DNA of 64,000 nucleotides from Leptospira hartskeerlii (GTDB lineage: Bacteria; Spirochaetota; Leptospiria; Leptospirales; Leptospiraceae). Positions 18,085-27,725 of the stretch are shown piece after piece; position 1 is the stretch's first letter; the number at the start of each line of letters is the position of its first letter. The DNA is taken from positions 300,823 to 364,822 of the forward strand of contig NZ_NPDL01000005.1 of NCBI RefSeq assembly GCF_002811475.1, read 5' to 3'. Made by a program: the position numbers and the translations under genes. The notes under the pieces were generated by a model that ran no database searches, was not told where the DNA came from, and worked only from the letters and a program-made list of their open reading frames with translations.

Positions 18085-19221
18085 TTGTCCAATCTAAACA
18101 GAAAAAAATATAAGATCGCCTTGGACGCAAGGCCGTTATCCACACCGGTTTCAGGAGTGGGTAGGTTGATCGAATCCGTTTTGAAAGGTTTCGAAAAAGA
18201 TCCTGATTTTGAATTTTATCTTTTTTCCCATAGACCAATCCATGATGGATATACGGATCTATTCAAAAATCCTAATATAAAGCCTGTGATAGGGCAAGGT
18301 CTATTCTCTAAAAAAGGGGGCATTTACTTTGCATTCTACCTTCCTTTCCAATTGAGAAAATATGAGATCGATCTGTTTTGGGGAACGCAGCAAGTATTTC
18401 CTTTATTCTTATCCAAGAGTATTCCCGGAGTTTTGACCTATCACGATTTTGTGGCCTATCGTTTTCCGGAAACTATGAGGCCGATCGCAAGATTCCAGCA
18501 GCTTTTCTATTTAAGAAGAAGTATCCAAAGGGCCGATTTTATATTGGCAAACTCCGAATTCACTTCTTCGGAGATCCTTAAGTATTCTTCATTTCCTAAG
18601 GATAAAATAGAAGTTATCTATCCCGGTTATGATCCGAAAGAGATCTTAAAGATCAAAACTCCTCCTACAAAACGGATCGCTAAACTACCTAAAAAATTCT
18701 TTCTAACAGTTTCTACTTTAGAACCTCGAAAAAATTTCGGAACACTTCTAAACGCATATCAAAAAGCCAGAAAAGAAAGATCGGATCTGGTTTGGGTTCA
18801 TGCAGGAAAAGAAGGTTGGGAATCTCCTGAGTTTTTAGGAAAATTCAAAGAGTCCTCCGAGTCCGGAGAACTTTACTGGTTCGATTTCGTAAATGAAGAA
18901 GAATTAAAATATCTATATTCTCAGGCGAGTCTTTTCATTTTTCCCTCTATTTACGAAGGATTTGGGATCCCACTTTTAGAAGCGCTTGCTTATTCTCTTC
19001 CTTGTATCGTTTCCGATCTAGAAGTATTTAGGGAAATAGGAAAAAAATCCTGCGTGTATATTTCTCCCGAATCATCAGAGGAATGGAAGAATGCAATTTT
19101 GGATTTTCAAAAGAAGAAGTTTAAGTTTCCAAAGGTAGATCTGAAAAGATTCGAAAGAAAGAAGTCCGCCTTGCTTGTCAAAAAGATCTTTAGAGATCTA
19201 GTTACCGGTAAAGAAGCTTAA
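18085..19221 (+). CDS. GT4-family glycosyltransferase
   Basis: GT-B fold glycosyltransferase, 378 residues. The N-terminus (KIALDARPLSTPVSGVGRLIESV) is the acceptor-domain start typical of GT4 enzymes that act on surface polysaccharides. The C-terminal domain has TVSTLEPRKNFGTLL and the E-x7-E donor-binding motif as YEGFGIPLLEAL. It likely adds a sugar from a nucleotide-sugar to an LPS or exopolysaccharide acceptor at the cytoplasmic membrane. The start is TTG with an AAAAGG stretch 12 bp upstream. Its last 24 bp overlap the end of the convergent downstream gene. Confidence 0.88.
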   Translation: MSNLNRKKYKIALDARPLSTPVSGVGRLIESVLKGFEKDPDFEFYLFSHRPIHDGYTDLFKNPNIKPVIGQGLFSKKGGIYFAFYLPFQLRKYEIDLFWGTQQVFPLFLSKSIPGVLTYHDFVAYRFPETMRPIARFQQLFYLRRSIQRADFILANSEFTSSEILKYSSFPKDKIEVIYPGYDPKEILKIKTPPTKRIAKLPKKFFLTVSTLEPRKNFGTLLNAYQKARKERSDLVWVHAGKEGWESPEFLGKFKESSESGELYWFDFVNEEELKYLYSQASLFIFPSIYEGFGIPLLEALAYSLPCIVSDLEVFREIGKKSCVYISPESSEEWKNAILDFQKKKFKFPKVDLKRFERKKSALLVKKIFRDLVTGKEA

Positions 19222-19617
19222 GATCTTTTGGAAAAAGGATTTTGTTCCCACTTCTATCGTTCCCGAAAAAATAATATCAGTCGAAGATTTCCAATGGATA
19301 TGGATCCGATTTTTATCCAATGCTTGGAAATAGATTTGTTCGGTTGGGCTCACATTCCAAACGAATAGATCTTCTTTTCTTGTCCAAGATCCGTCAGTCC
19401 ACTCGGTACAGATCTTTTCTAAAGTTTTGCCGGATCTTAATTGTAGGATTAATCCTTTTTTGGGATCCAAAAATGCGGAGAGAATCGGGGGTTTAGCAGT
19501 TCCTTCGGGGGCACCTGAATCAAAATGGATACCTTTTCCATGGAACCTTTTACCTTCCAAATAAGATTGGAATTCGGAAAATTGGAAATAGTAATTATAG
19601 ATCCTGGTCTCTTCCAA
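19198..19617 (-). CDS. hypothetical protein, convergent with the glycosyltransferase
   Basis: 139 residues, no recognised domain. It reads as a real soluble protein rather than a shadow: mixed composition, alternating hydrophobic segments suggesting beta strands (GLILQLRSG, QIYFQAL, RIHIHWKSS), and a hydrophobic Phe-rich C-terminal end. The start appears to be TTG at 19617 with AAGG about 10 bp upstream. It overlaps the GT4 gene tail-to-tail by 24 bp. Function unknown. Confidence 0.55.
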   Translation of the reverse strand: MEETRIYNYYFQFSEFQSYLEGKRFHGKGIHFDSGAPEGTAKPPILSAFLDPKKGLILQLRSGKTLEKICTEWTDGSWTRKEDLFVWNVSPTEQIYFQALDKNRIHIHWKSSTDIIFSGTIEVGTKSFFQKILSFFTGN

Positions 19618-19719
19618 GGGTGAAAACCTTGTACAAGTTTTTGATCTCCACTCCTTAAAGCAAGGTAGAATTGGTAGTAAATTACTTGTAGCTTTGATTC
19701 TTATTTGTAATCTGGAAGT

Positions 19720-20226
19720 ATGGTTTTTAGAAAAGCCTGGCTTGCTTTCCTTCTTCTTTTTTCCATTTTATTCTTAAACGATTGTAGATCGGACGAGCAA
19801 CCGTTGCTCTATCAGGTGACCCTTCAAGATTGGGATGGCAATTCCCACAAATTTTCAGAAGACAAAGGCAAGTTAGTGGTCTTGGATTTTTGGGCGAGCT
19901 GGTGTGAACCTTGCAAAAAGGCAGTGCCTGTTGTTGAAAAACTGAGAGAAAAATTGAAAGATTCTCCTGCCATCGTGTTAGGTGTGAATACGGAAGACGA
20001 TCTCAGTTTAGAGGAGATTAAAAAAGCTGCTTCCGAATTCGGAATGTTATACCCAAGCCTTTTGGACCCGAAATGGGAACTTGTGACCCCTCTCAAAATA
20101 GAAGGGCAGCCTGCATTATTCGTATTTAGTAAATCCGGAAAGAAACTTCATTCCCAATACGGAATTTCAGAGAAAGATCTACCAATATTGACCGGAAGAC
20201 TAAAAAACTGGCTCGAATCCCCTTAA
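19720..20226 (+). CDS. TlpA-like thiol-disulfide lipoprotein (redoxin)
   Basis: Thioredoxin-fold protein anchored in the envelope. The start is a signal peptide with a lipobox-like end at LND-Cys22, so it is probably a lipoprotein. The mature domain has FWASWCEPCKK with active cysteines 62 and 65, a conserved cis-Pro segment IEGQPALFVF, and the usual TlpA/ResA length (168). It would reduce disulfides in the periplasm, for example during cytochrome c maturation. No maturation genes lie beside it. Confidence 0.85.
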   Translation: MVFRKAWLAFLLLFSILFLNDCRSDEQPLLYQVTLQDWDGNSHKFSEDKGKLVVLDFWASWCEPCKKAVPVVEKLREKLKDSPAIVLGVNTEDDLSLEEIKKAASEFGMLYPSLLDPKWELVTPLKIEGQPALFVFSKSGKKLHSQYGISEKDLPILTGRLKNWLESP

Positions 20227-20393
20227 AATTAGCTTTTATCCATAACGATCGTGTAATAAAAAGCCAAACTCGGACTCGTTTTAAAAAAAAGGATTTATCT
20301 TTCAGCATTTAGTTTGAATCTGGAATCAGATCACCGGTAGGTGCTGCCGGACATCATCCATCTTTCCAATTCATTTCAGGAGAATTTCCATTC

Positions 20394-22436
20394 ATGGCTG
20401 AGAATCTCGCCCAATTATTTCGTGAGTCGGCAGAAAAATTTAAAAATCAACCTGCTTTCTTGTACAAAGACGCGCAAAAGAATTATTTGCCGATCAACTA
20501 TTCGGAGTTATACGAAGCAGGTCTGAATCTTGCCGAGGCTTTGATCGACCTAGGCATCCAATCTAGGGACCATGTCGCGTTACTCGCAGATAATCGTGTA
20601 GAATGGATCATCGCAGATTACGGTATTATTATGACCGGTGCGGCTGACGTTCCAAGAGGAACAGATATCACTGACTCGGAGATTGTGTATATCGTTAGTC
20701 ACTCCGAGTCCGAAGTAGTATTCATAGAGAACGATAAAATGTTGGAGAAATTCAACAGAAACAAATCCCAGCTCGGAAAAGTGAAAACGATTATCCTAAT
20801 GGATAAAGAATCCGTAGCTCCTGGCGTTCTGAAAATGTACGATCTTATAGAAAAAGGAAAAAGTTTAAGAGCCTCTGGTTCTCGTAAGGTAGAAGATAGA
20901 GTCGCTGCTATCAAACCTGAGGACCTTTTCACTTTGATCTATACTTCCGGTACTACCGGTCTTCCTAAAGGTGTTCAATTAAGACATTCTAATATGATGC
21001 ACCAAGTATTGAACGTAACTCCTATGTTAAAGATCAATGCTGAAGCAAAACTACTTTCGATCCTTCCTGTTTGGCACGTGTTTGAAAGAGTTGTGGAATA
21101 TGTTTGTATCAGCATAGGTGCCGCTACCTATTACACTAACGTTCGTGATCTTCGCCAAGACTTAGCAACCGTGAAACCTACATTCATGGGTTCTGCTCCT
21201 CGTCTTTGGGAAAATATCTATAACGGTATTTATACAAGGATCAACGATCCAAGCCAGACTCCTGCGATCCGCCGTGGGTTATTCAAACTTGCATATTTCT
21301 TCTCAGACAAGAAAAACGCTGCAGTTCGTTTTATTACCGGCAAAGAAGTGGATTATCACGGAAGAAATCCGATCTTCTCTTTCTTCTACGGGATCTTAAT
21401 GTTAGTCCAGTTGCTCCTGACAGGACCTTTCACTTTAACTGTGGTCTCTTCGATCGCTGCATATTTGCTTGCTTCTACTGAATTCTCTTTCTTGAGTCTG
21501 CCTCTTTACATTATAGCGGGACTTGGAGTATTCTTAAATAGCGCAACTTTAGATAAGATCGTTCTTTCCAAGATCAGAACTGCTACCGGTGGAAGACTGA
21601 AAGCTTCTATCTCCGGAGGAGGAGCCCTTCCTCGTCATGTGGATGAGTTCTTCAACAATATCGGGATCAACGTATTGGAAGGTTACGGTATGACTGAAAC
21701 TTCTCCTGTACTTTCCGTAAGAACTTTCCAAAAGTTGATCATAGGTTCCGTAGGTTCTATCGTTCCTAAAACTCATCTTCAGATCAGAAATGATAATAAC
21801 GAAGTTCTAACAGAGATAGACGCAAATGGAAAAGTGATCAAAGGTAGACTTGGACGTAAAGGTGTTGTATTTGTAAACGGTCCGCAAGTGATGAAAGGTT
21901 ACTTCAAAAATGACGAAGCAACCTCTAAGGCTCTGGTAGACGGATGGATGAATACTGGCGATATGGGGATGATCAACTTCAAACATACCCTAACTCTTAC
22001 CGGTAGAGCAAAAGACACAGTCGTATTGTTAGGCGGAGAAAACGTCGAGCCGGTTCCTATCGAGAACAAGCTCCAAGAATCCGTTTATATCAGCCAGTGT
22101 ATGATCATAGGTCAAGATCAGAAAAATTTAGGAGCTATCATCATTCCGGACTTCGACAAGTTAGAAGAATGGGCGAAAGAAAACGGCGTGGATACTTCCA
22201 ATAAAGACTCTTTGATCGAAAATCCGAAAGTAGTGGATCTATATAGAAAAGAGATCAAGGCGCTTAACAACGCTAAAAACGGATTCAAGTCCTTCGAGCA
22301 GGTGACTCCTTTCTTCTTGGTTTCCAAACCTTTCGAGGTAGGAGACGAGTTAAACAATATGTTGAAGATGAAACGTCACGTAATCGCTGAAAAATACGCG
22401 GATAAGATTAAAAAAGCTTACACAACAGATAAATAA
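20394..22436 (+). CDS. long-chain acyl-CoA synthetase (AMP-forming), FadD15-like
   Basis: Activates fatty acids to acyl-CoA by an acyl-adenylate. ANL-superfamily motifs: [11 protein letters not shown] (about residues 184-194), [10 protein letters not shown], and NTGDMG with a following [17 protein letters not shown] loop. At 680 residues it belongs to the long FadD15/ACSL-type subgroup. Residues about 322-395 contain strongly hydrophobic stretches ([28 protein letters not shown]), suggesting membrane association. GGAG lies 9 bp before the ATG at 20394. A paralog without most of the hydrophobic insert is at 59597-61510. A strong terminator follows. Confidence 0.93.
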   Translation: MAENLAQLFRESAEKFKNQPAFLYKDAQKNYLPINYSELYEAGLNLAEALIDLGIQSRDHVALLADNRVEWIIADYGIIMTGAADVPRGTDITDSEIVYIVSHSESEVVFIENDKMLEKFNRNKSQLGKVKTIILMDKESVAPGVLKMYDLIEKGKSLRASGSRKVEDRVAAIKPEDLFTLIYTSGTTGLPKGVQLRHSNMMHQVLNVTPMLKINAEAKLLSILPVWHVFERVVEYVCISIGAATYYTNVRDLRQDLATVKPTFMGSAPRLWENIYNGIYTRINDPSQTPAIRRGLFKLAYFFSDKKNAAVRFITGKEVDYHGRNPIFSFFYGILMLVQLLLTGPFTLTVVSSIAAYLLASTEFSFLSLPLYIIAGLGVFLNSATLDKIVLSKIRTATGGRLKASISGGGALPRHVDEFFNNIGINVLEGYGMTETSPVLSVRTFQKLIIGSVGSIVPKTHLQIRNDNNEVLTEIDANGKVIKGRLGRKGVVFVNGPQVMKGYFKNDEATSKALVDGWMNTGDMGMINFKHTLTLTGRAKDTVVLLGGENVEPVPIENKLQESVYISQCMIIGQDQKNLGAIIIPDFDKLEEWAKENGVDTSNKDSLIENPKVVDLYRKEIKALNNAKNGFKSFEQVTPFFLVSKPFEVGDELNNMLKMKRHVIAEKYADKIKKAYTTDK

Positions 22437-22479
22437 TCCTTTTTCATATGGGTTAACCCCCTAAAAAAAGGAAAGAAGA

Positions 22480-22510
22480 AGCCTCGGTCGTAAACCGGGG
22501 CTTTTTTTTT
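22480..22510 (+). terminator. intrinsic terminator of the acyl-CoA synthetase gene
   Basis: AGCCTCGG (22480-22487) pairs with CCGGGGCT (22495-22502) with one G-T pair around a 7-base loop, followed by an unbroken T-run to 22510. It lies 44 bp after the stop codon. This is one of the clearest terminators in the window. Confidence 0.9.
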
Positions 22511-22551
22511 ACCCTGAGGGGAATTATATAAGCCGCCGATATTTAATCTGT

Positions 22552-23223
22552 ATGGCGAAAACGATCCTCTCTAAACCCAGTATCTTCGAACCTTATGGTC
22601 ATTCGGACCTGTATGCTCTGGACAATCTTTATTTTTCCACGTTAAGAGAAAGGGAAGTCTGGGACTTTTCCAGAGTAAGAGAATTTTCCGTCTTAAATTT
22701 AGGATTTATATTCGCGAGAGCTGAACTAACTTGGAAGAAGTTCCAATCGGAACTAGAGATCAAAAATCTAAACCCAAGTTTTAAAAAAGGGATCTGCTTA
22801 AGTGCAGGCTGGGAAGAAGCTCCCGGACTTAAAATTGATTCTTTCTTACCTAAAGTTTTAGGTACAGAAGAAGTTTTCCAATATTCCAGATTGGAAGATA
22901 TCTCTGAAAAAATCCCTTTTAAAGAATTTTTCTCCAAAGAAGGATTTGTTTTTCAAGGAACTTGGAAAGAGAAAAATTATCTGATCTTATTTTCAGACAT
23001 CCATTCGGAAGAAAGGAATCTTCCTTCAGTAATCAAAAAGATCTCTCATTTTCATTCCGAGAAAAAAGCGGAAGGGAATTTTTTCCTCAGAACTGAAAAA
23101 CAGTCTTATTTGAATTTTCTAAAACCAAAAGAATCTTTGGGACCTTTGTTCTTACAAGAAAAGAAGATCGATCAGGATCCGTTTTTATTTTTGAGTTTGG
23201 AATATTCGGATATTATTCAGTAG
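22552..23223 (+). CDS. conserved-looking hypothetical protein
   Basis: 223 residues, no signal peptide or membrane segment, rich in Phe, Lys, Glu and Ser. Hydrophobic periodicity suggests a mixed alpha/beta soluble protein (VLNLGFIFARAEL, NYLILFSDI). It starts with ATG at 22552 after the terminator of the acyl-CoA synthetase gene and ends before a palindromic repeat. I do not recognise the family and no neighbour suggests a role. Confidence 0.65.
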   Translation: MAKTILSKPSIFEPYGHSDLYALDNLYFSTLREREVWDFSRVREFSVLNLGFIFARAELTWKKFQSELEIKNLNPSFKKGICLSAGWEEAPGLKIDSFLPKVLGTEEVFQYSRLEDISEKIPFKEFFSKEGFVFQGTWKEKNYLILFSDIHSEERNLPSVIKKISHFHSEKKAEGNFFLRTEKQSYLNFLKPKESLGPLFLQEKKIDQDPFLFLSLEYSDIIQ

Positions 23224-23240
23224 ATTTTTTGGTGAGTGCG

Positions 23241-23258
23241 ATGTAGGAACTCCTACAT
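23241..23258. repeat. solo palindrome ATGTAGGAACTCCTACAT
   Basis: ATGTAGGA-AC-TCCTACAT, 8-bp perfect arms. An identical 18-base copy lies at 54525-54542, and related palindromes bound the 150-bp elements at 845-994 and 61513-61664. It is placed between two convergent genes, 17 bp after one stop and 14 bp before the other. Confidence 0.8.
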
Positions 23259-23272
23259 GCGATTCCCATTTT

Positions 23273-25015
23273 TTACTCTAAGTGTTTGCTAAATAAGAAC
23301 GCTTCGATCGCTTCGTAATCTTCATTCTCAGAAAGTTCTAAAATCTTCTTTAAAAGAAAATTCGCCTGTTTTAAACTTACCGATCCTAAAATTTTACGGA
23401 TCGGGCCCACGAAAGGTATGGAGATCGAAAGTTCTCTGAATCCCATTCCCAAAAGTAAGATCGTAAAATTTGTATCCGAAGCGATCTCTCCGCAAATGCT
23501 TAACGGCCTTTCATATTTCCAAGCGGTCTCTACGATCTGCACAAGAGTTCTTAAAAAGGAAATATGGAATGGATTATATAAAGAGGAAACGGTTATATTA
23601 TTTCGATCTACTGCCATTAGATATTGTAAAAGATCATTTGTCCCAACCGAGAAAAAATCAACTTCTCTTGCCAAAACATCCATTGACGATACTGCGGATG
23701 GCGTTTCTACCATTACTCCTAGTTTAATCTTTTTATTGAATTTTTCTTTGCTAACAGTGAGTTCTCTTTTACATTCTTCTAATATTTCTTTTGTTTTTTT
23801 GATCTCCCCTAGACTTGTCACCATAGGAAGTAGTATGCTCAAATTTCCATAGGCGGAGGCTCTGAGGATTGCGATCAATTGTTCTTTGAACCATTCCGGA
23901 TTTTGGAGGCTATATCGAATTCCTCTATTTCCTAAAAAAGGATTCTCTTCAAATTCGCCTGTGGAAAATTTATCTGCACCAATATCGAATGTCCGGATGT
24001 ACACAGGATTCGGATCCATTCCTTCTGCGATCCTTTTATAGGCTAAGAATTGTTCTTCCCCGGAAACGTTTTTGTCCTGGTATTTTAAGAATAGAGACTC
24101 TGAACGGAAAAGTCCTACACCATCCACATCCGCTTTTTTAGCAAGATCGCAGTCGGTGTCAGATTCCAAATTACATTTTAGTCGGATCTTGATTCCGTCT
24201 TTTGTGACTGCTTTTTTAGGTTTAATCACCTTGGTCTCAAAACTTAAAGGAGAAGAAGCACCATAGTATTTCACTTCTTCTATTGTGGGATTTCTTACGA
24301 TCTGGCCCGTGTCCGCATCCAAGAAAACATATTCAAAATCGTTAATATTTCTGTAAAATTCCTTTAGACCGACGATGGTTGGTATCCCATAGTTTCTAGC
24401 GAGGATCGCCATATGACCTGTTTTTCCACCTAGGTCTGTCGCGATCCCTCGAATTTTACTCTTGTCCATGAGGATCATCTGAGAAGGAGTCAATTGCCTA
24501 GCAACCAAGATCACGTCTTCGGATTGGTCTGCTAAGAAGGAAACTTCTTCTTTTTTATCTAATAGGTTTTCCAGGATCCGATTTGAGATATCCTGAAAAT
24601 GATCCGATCTTTCACGGAAGAATGGATTGTCCATACGAGTGAACTTATCCGTGAGTTCGTTGATCGTATTTTGGACCGCTAAAAATGCGTTTTCATTATA
24701 TTCTTTGATCCGATTTCTGAATGAATCCTGTAGTCCTGGGTCTTCTGTAATTGTGACCTGGGTTTCTAAAATTTCTTTCAGTTCTCTATCTTGTTCTCTT
24801 GTTTTGAGACTGGAAATGATCGATTTTAATTCTATTTTGGAAGAATCGAGAGCATTAGAAAGTTTTTTGAGTTCTTCCGGTTTTTGGCTCTCGTGGATAT
24901 AGGCGCCGTGAGCGAGATGTCTTCTCTTCGTGCCGACTTTTACGCAACGACCGTAAAATCTGCCGGGAAAAGCGACTATCCCCATGTATGTAGTTCTTTT
25001 TCCAACGCCATTCAT
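23273..25015 (-). CDS. ptsI: phosphoenolpyruvate-protein phosphotransferase (PTS enzyme I)
   Basis: Transfers phosphate from phosphoenolpyruvate to HPr. The phosphohistidine domain has GGKTGHMAILAR with His201 as the phosphorylated residue. The C-terminal TIM-barrel domain carries NPFLGNRGIRYSL, FSVGTNDLLQY and the active cysteine in LSICGEIASD. The 580-residue length is that of classic enzyme I with no GAF or other added sensor domain. Starting at the in-frame ATG 10 residues in would put the histidine at about 191, matching E. coli more closely. No HPr, HPr kinase or sugar permease is nearby, so a regulatory rather than transport PTS is likely. Confidence 0.92.
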   Translation of the reverse strand: MNGVGKRTTYMGIVAFPGRFYGRCVKVGTKRRHLAHGAYIHESQKPEELKKLSNALDSSKIELKSIISSLKTREQDRELKEILETQVTITEDPGLQDSFRNRIKEYNENAFLAVQNTINELTDKFTRMDNPFFRERSDHFQDISNRILENLLDKKEEVSFLADQSEDVILVARQLTPSQMILMDKSKIRGIATDLGGKTGHMAILARNYGIPTIVGLKEFYRNINDFEYVFLDADTGQIVRNPTIEEVKYYGASSPLSFETKVIKPKKAVTKDGIKIRLKCNLESDTDCDLAKKADVDGVGLFRSESLFLKYQDKNVSGEEQFLAYKRIAEGMDPNPVYIRTFDIGADKFSTGEFEENPFLGNRGIRYSLQNPEWFKEQLIAILRASAYGNLSILLPMVTSLGEIKKTKEILEECKRELTVSKEKFNKKIKLGVMVETPSAVSSMDVLAREVDFFSVGTNDLLQYLMAVDRNNITVSSLYNPFHISFLRTLVQIVETAWKYERPLSICGEIASDTNFTILLLGMGFRELSISIPFVGPIRKILGSVSLKQANFLLKKILELSENEDYEAIEAFLFSKHLE

Positions 25016-25083
25016 CGAATGAATATCCGCAGGTAGAAATACAGTAGTTTAGTGAATCGACAAGTCTTTTATAAATTCGGGGA

Positions 25084-25109
25084 CTCCCACCCAGAAAGGA
25101 GGGCGGGAG
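25084..25109. repeat. GC-rich hairpin resembling the core of the 150-bp repeat
   Basis: CTCCCACCC (25084-25092) pairs with GGGCGGGAG (25101-25109) with one A/C mismatch around an 8-base loop. The sequence CCCACCCAGA...AGGGCGGG...AGA closely matches the hairpin at 937-959 of the first 150-bp element, but no bounding palindromes are present here. It lies between lpxC and ptsI and may also act as a partial terminator. Confidence 0.6.
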
Positions 25110-25119
25110 ATCGAATTGA

Positions 25120-26028
25120 TTAGACCATCGCCGCTTTTCTGTTGAAGAGTGGGATCCGGCGGCTTTTGTATTTGCCCAGTTCGTTTCCAGTTACGGAGCT
25201 CATGACTAATTTAGCCATGGAAACGTCCAGCGCATGTCCCGCCTTGGAGGCCAGATAATGTCCGATGATCGGTCTTCCTGCGATGGAAAGGTCTCCTACC
25301 AGATCCAAAATTTTGTGTCGGACACATTCGTTCTCATATCGAAGGGATTCGTTTAGATATCCGTCTTGAGTCAGAACAATTGCGTTGTCCAAGGAACCTC
25401 CCATAGCAAGTCCTCTTGCTTGGAGTGCTTCTACGTCTTTTAAGAATCCAAATGTTCTAGCTGGTAAAATTTCGTTTTTGAGGATGTCGCGGTCCAGATC
25501 GATTGTGATATTCTGGCCTTTTAGGAGGGGGTGAGGGAAGTCGATTGTGTAGGTCACTTTCCAGGTTTCGCTTGGAAGGATCACAAGGTATTTGTCCCCG
25601 TCTACTACCCACATTGGGTTTTTTACATAAATAGGTTCGATTCTTTCTTCGAACTCGGTATAACCTGTTCCTTCGAATGCTTCCAGGAAAGGAAGGGAAG
25701 ATCCATCCATGATCGGAACTTCTACTGAGTCGATTTCCAAGACCATGTCGGTAATTCCTACGGAAAATACCGCCGCCATCAGGTGCTCAACGGTTTGGAC
25801 TCTATGGAGTCCGTCTCCAAGAGTGGTAGCGTTACTCGTATCTACAACATTGCTCAGTTCTGCAGGGATGGATGCTTTATCTTCTCCCTTTCTATATTCA
25901 AAAACTATACCTGTTCCAACAGGAGCAGGGTGCCCGACCAGATTTACTTCCTTACCGGAATGTAATCCGATCCCCTTAATTCTAACTGTTTCTTTAAGAG
26001 TTTTTCTATGTTCTGTGAAATTCATCAT
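25120..26028 (-). CDS. lpxC: UDP-3-O-acyl-N-acetylglucosamine deacetylase LpxC
   Basis: Zinc enzyme for the committed step of lipid A synthesis. Zinc ligands are in VEHLMAA (His) and in HKILDLVGD (His and Asp); the catalytic histidine is in SKAGHALD near the C-terminus. The N-terminal GIGLHSGKEV motif is also typical. Length (302) is normal. The ptsI gene lies 104 bp downstream on the same strand, after a GC-rich hairpin. Its presence confirms a lipid-A-containing outer membrane, which among spirochaetes points to Leptospira. Confidence 0.96.
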   Translation of the reverse strand: MMNFTEHRKTLKETVRIKGIGLHSGKEVNLVGHPAPVGTGIVFEYRKGEDKASIPAELSNVVDTSNATTLGDGLHRVQTVEHLMAAVFSVGITDMVLEIDSVEVPIMDGSSLPFLEAFEGTGYTEFEERIEPIYVKNPMWVVDGDKYLVILPSETWKVTYTIDFPHPLLKGQNITIDLDRDILKNEILPARTFGFLKDVEALQARGLAMGGSLDNAIVLTQDGYLNESLRYENECVRHKILDLVGDLSIAGRPIIGHYLASKAGHALDVSMAKLVMSSVTGNELGKYKSRRIPLFNRKAAMV

Positions 26029-26239
26029 TTCCTGCCCCGGAAACTTTCGATTCCGGAATCCATTCGCTTTGCACCAGGCTCTCCTCTATTGGACGCTTAT
26101 GGGATCCAATAAAAATTAACCCTTTAGGACTATATTAGCAATATCCATGCCAGGTGCAGTGCAAAAAGATGATTTTAGACGGGCAGTATAGCTCGGTACA
26201 GAGATTACTAGACATAATTTGAAAGAAATTTCTGTACTT

Positions 26240-26278
26240 CTGTCTCTTTTTTACAACAGTGTTGTTTTAGGGAGACAG
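26240..26278. terminator. nested hairpin beyond the SDR gene
   Basis: CTGTCTC (26240-26246) pairs with GAGACAG (26272-26278), enclosing ACAAC-AGT-GTTGT (26253-26265). It lies 8 bp beyond the stop of the minus-strand SDR and is a likely transcript end, although no strong T-run follows on that strand. Confidence 0.4.
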
Positions 26279-26285
26279 AATCCAA

Positions 26286-26945
26286 TTACCATGGTAACTC
26301 TTCCCCGTTTTGATGAAAGAATCTTCCGGACCTTTCCAGAGAGAGTTTTTCGATCTGATGGGCGAGTCCCTCGGCTGCTTCTCTCGGTGGAATTCCTTGT
26401 CTACCCGTCATTTCGGTAGCTACCATCCCAGGGTGGAGAATACCTACAGAGATTTTTTTAGGTGCCAAGTCGCGAGCAAGACTAACTGCACCGGCATTCA
26501 GAGCGGCTTTGGACATTCTGTATCCGTAATAGGCTCCGGAAGTATTGTCTGCAATAGACCCCATTCGGCTAGTAATAAATATTAGTTTGGAGTTGGCGCC
26601 AAGTTTAGGAAGAAGCAGACGACTTAACTTTATAGGTCCGATCGCATTTACCAGGATCTGGGTTTCGAGTTCTGTAAAGTCCACACTCTCCAAATTATCC
26701 GGGATTAGGATACCTGCGTTGTTTATGAATATGTCTAACTTGACCCCGGTCAAAAAACCGGAGAGAGTTTCGAAAGTATGACTTTGGGTTAGGTCTAAAC
26801 CTTCAAAAATTTTTACACCAAGCCTGCGGAGAGGTTCCGAGCTTTTTCTACAAGCAGCGTAAACGGTGTAACCTTTTTCTGAATATAAATTTGCGAGCTC
26901 TAAACCGATTCCTCGATTGGCTCCTGTGATCAAAACTTGTTTCAT
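26286..26945 (-). CDS. short-chain dehydrogenase/reductase (SDR)
   Basis: 219-residue SDR, slightly shorter than classical members, resembling the C-factor/carbonyl-reductase-like subgroup. TGANRGIG is at residues 7-14, NNAG in the middle, and the catalytic Tyr-x3-Lys as YRMSK within YYGYRMSKAAL. The C-terminal part is shorter than in FabG-type enzymes. It is divergent from the AIM24-family cluster with about 96 bp between starts. The substrate is unknown. Confidence 0.8.
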   Translation of the reverse strand: MKQVLITGANRGIGLELANLYSEKGYTVYAACRKSSEPLRRLGVKIFEGLDLTQSHTFETLSGFLTGVKLDIFINNAGILIPDNLESVDFTELETQILVNAIGPIKLSRLLLPKLGANSKLIFITSRMGSIADNTSGAYYGYRMSKAALNAGAVSLARDLAPKKISVGILHPGMVATEMTGRQGIPPREAAEGLAHQIEKLSLERSGRFFHQNGEELPW

Positions 26946-27041
26946 TGGGATTAAATTTCTATAAGAAGAAGTCTAGAAAGAAATACTGGATGCCGGGAAT
27001 CGATTGACGCCCCGGAAAATATTTTCCAAACTTTCCCGCGT

Positions 27042-27707
27042 ATGCAATTCCAGATCTCTCATAAACCTTCCTTCTCCTTATTGAAACTTAGATTAGGTCC
27101 CGGTCAATCGATTAAATCGGAAGCCGGAGCCATGGTGTATATGAGTTCCAGAATGGGCGTGGAAACCAAAATGGGAAGTGGCTTTCTTTCGGCACTTTCC
27201 AGGAAAATTTTCGGTGGAGAATCATTCTTCTTCAATACATATACTGCTCCTGATTCAGGCGGAGAGATTGGACTCGCTCCCGATCTTCCTGGAGATATCA
27301 TTGATCTAGATCTAAATGGAAAAAGTATCTTTGTACAATCAGGATCTTATCTAGCTTCCGACCCTGGTATCCAAGTTGTTTCTAAATTCGGGGGTCTTCG
27401 TTCTCTATTCGGCGGAGAAGGTCTGTTCTTGTTAGAAATTTCAGGAACAGGTAAAGTATTCTTAAGTTCATACGGTGCTATTATTCCAATTCAAGTAGAA
27501 GGAAATTATACTGTAGACACAGGTCATATAGTCGCTTTTGAAAATTCTCTACAATTCAAAGTAGGAAAGGCTGGAGGAAATTGGAAATCCACTTTGCTCG
27601 GTGGAGAAGGTTTGGTAGCGAATTTTTCAGGTAACGGAACTCTTTGGATCCAATCCAGGGTGCCTTCCGGATTTATCAGCTGGCTTACTAAACTTCTTCC
27701 AGTTTAA
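27042..27707 (+). CDS. AIM24/TIGR00266-family protein, copy 1
   Basis: 221-residue protein of the AIM24 (TIGR00266) family, a beta-helix-like fold of unknown biochemical role in bacteria. Diagnostic segments are SEAGAMVYMSS, GGESFFFNTYTA, APDLPGDI, and TVDTGHIVAFE with the GGEGLVANF end. It is the first of three consecutive homologs, each about 220-230 residues, with gaps of only 18 and 3 bp, which form an operon. No signal peptide or membrane segment is present. Confidence 0.88.
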   Translation: MQFQISHKPSFSLLKLRLGPGQSIKSEAGAMVYMSSRMGVETKMGSGFLSALSRKIFGGESFFFNTYTAPDSGGEIGLAPDLPGDIIDLDLNGKSIFVQSGSYLASDPGIQVVSKFGGLRSLFGGEGLFLLEISGTGKVFLSSYGAIIPIQVEGNYTVDTGHIVAFENSLQFKVGKAGGNWKSTLLGGEGLVANFSGNGTLWIQSRVPSGFISWLTKLLPV

Positions 27708-27725
27708 CAAACATTAGGAATCAAA

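Noticed and set aside
26029..26239. Possible RNA gene or riboswitch upstream of lpxC
   Set aside because: About 210 bp without a reading frame, but no conserved RNA pattern that I recognise; likely just promoter sequence.
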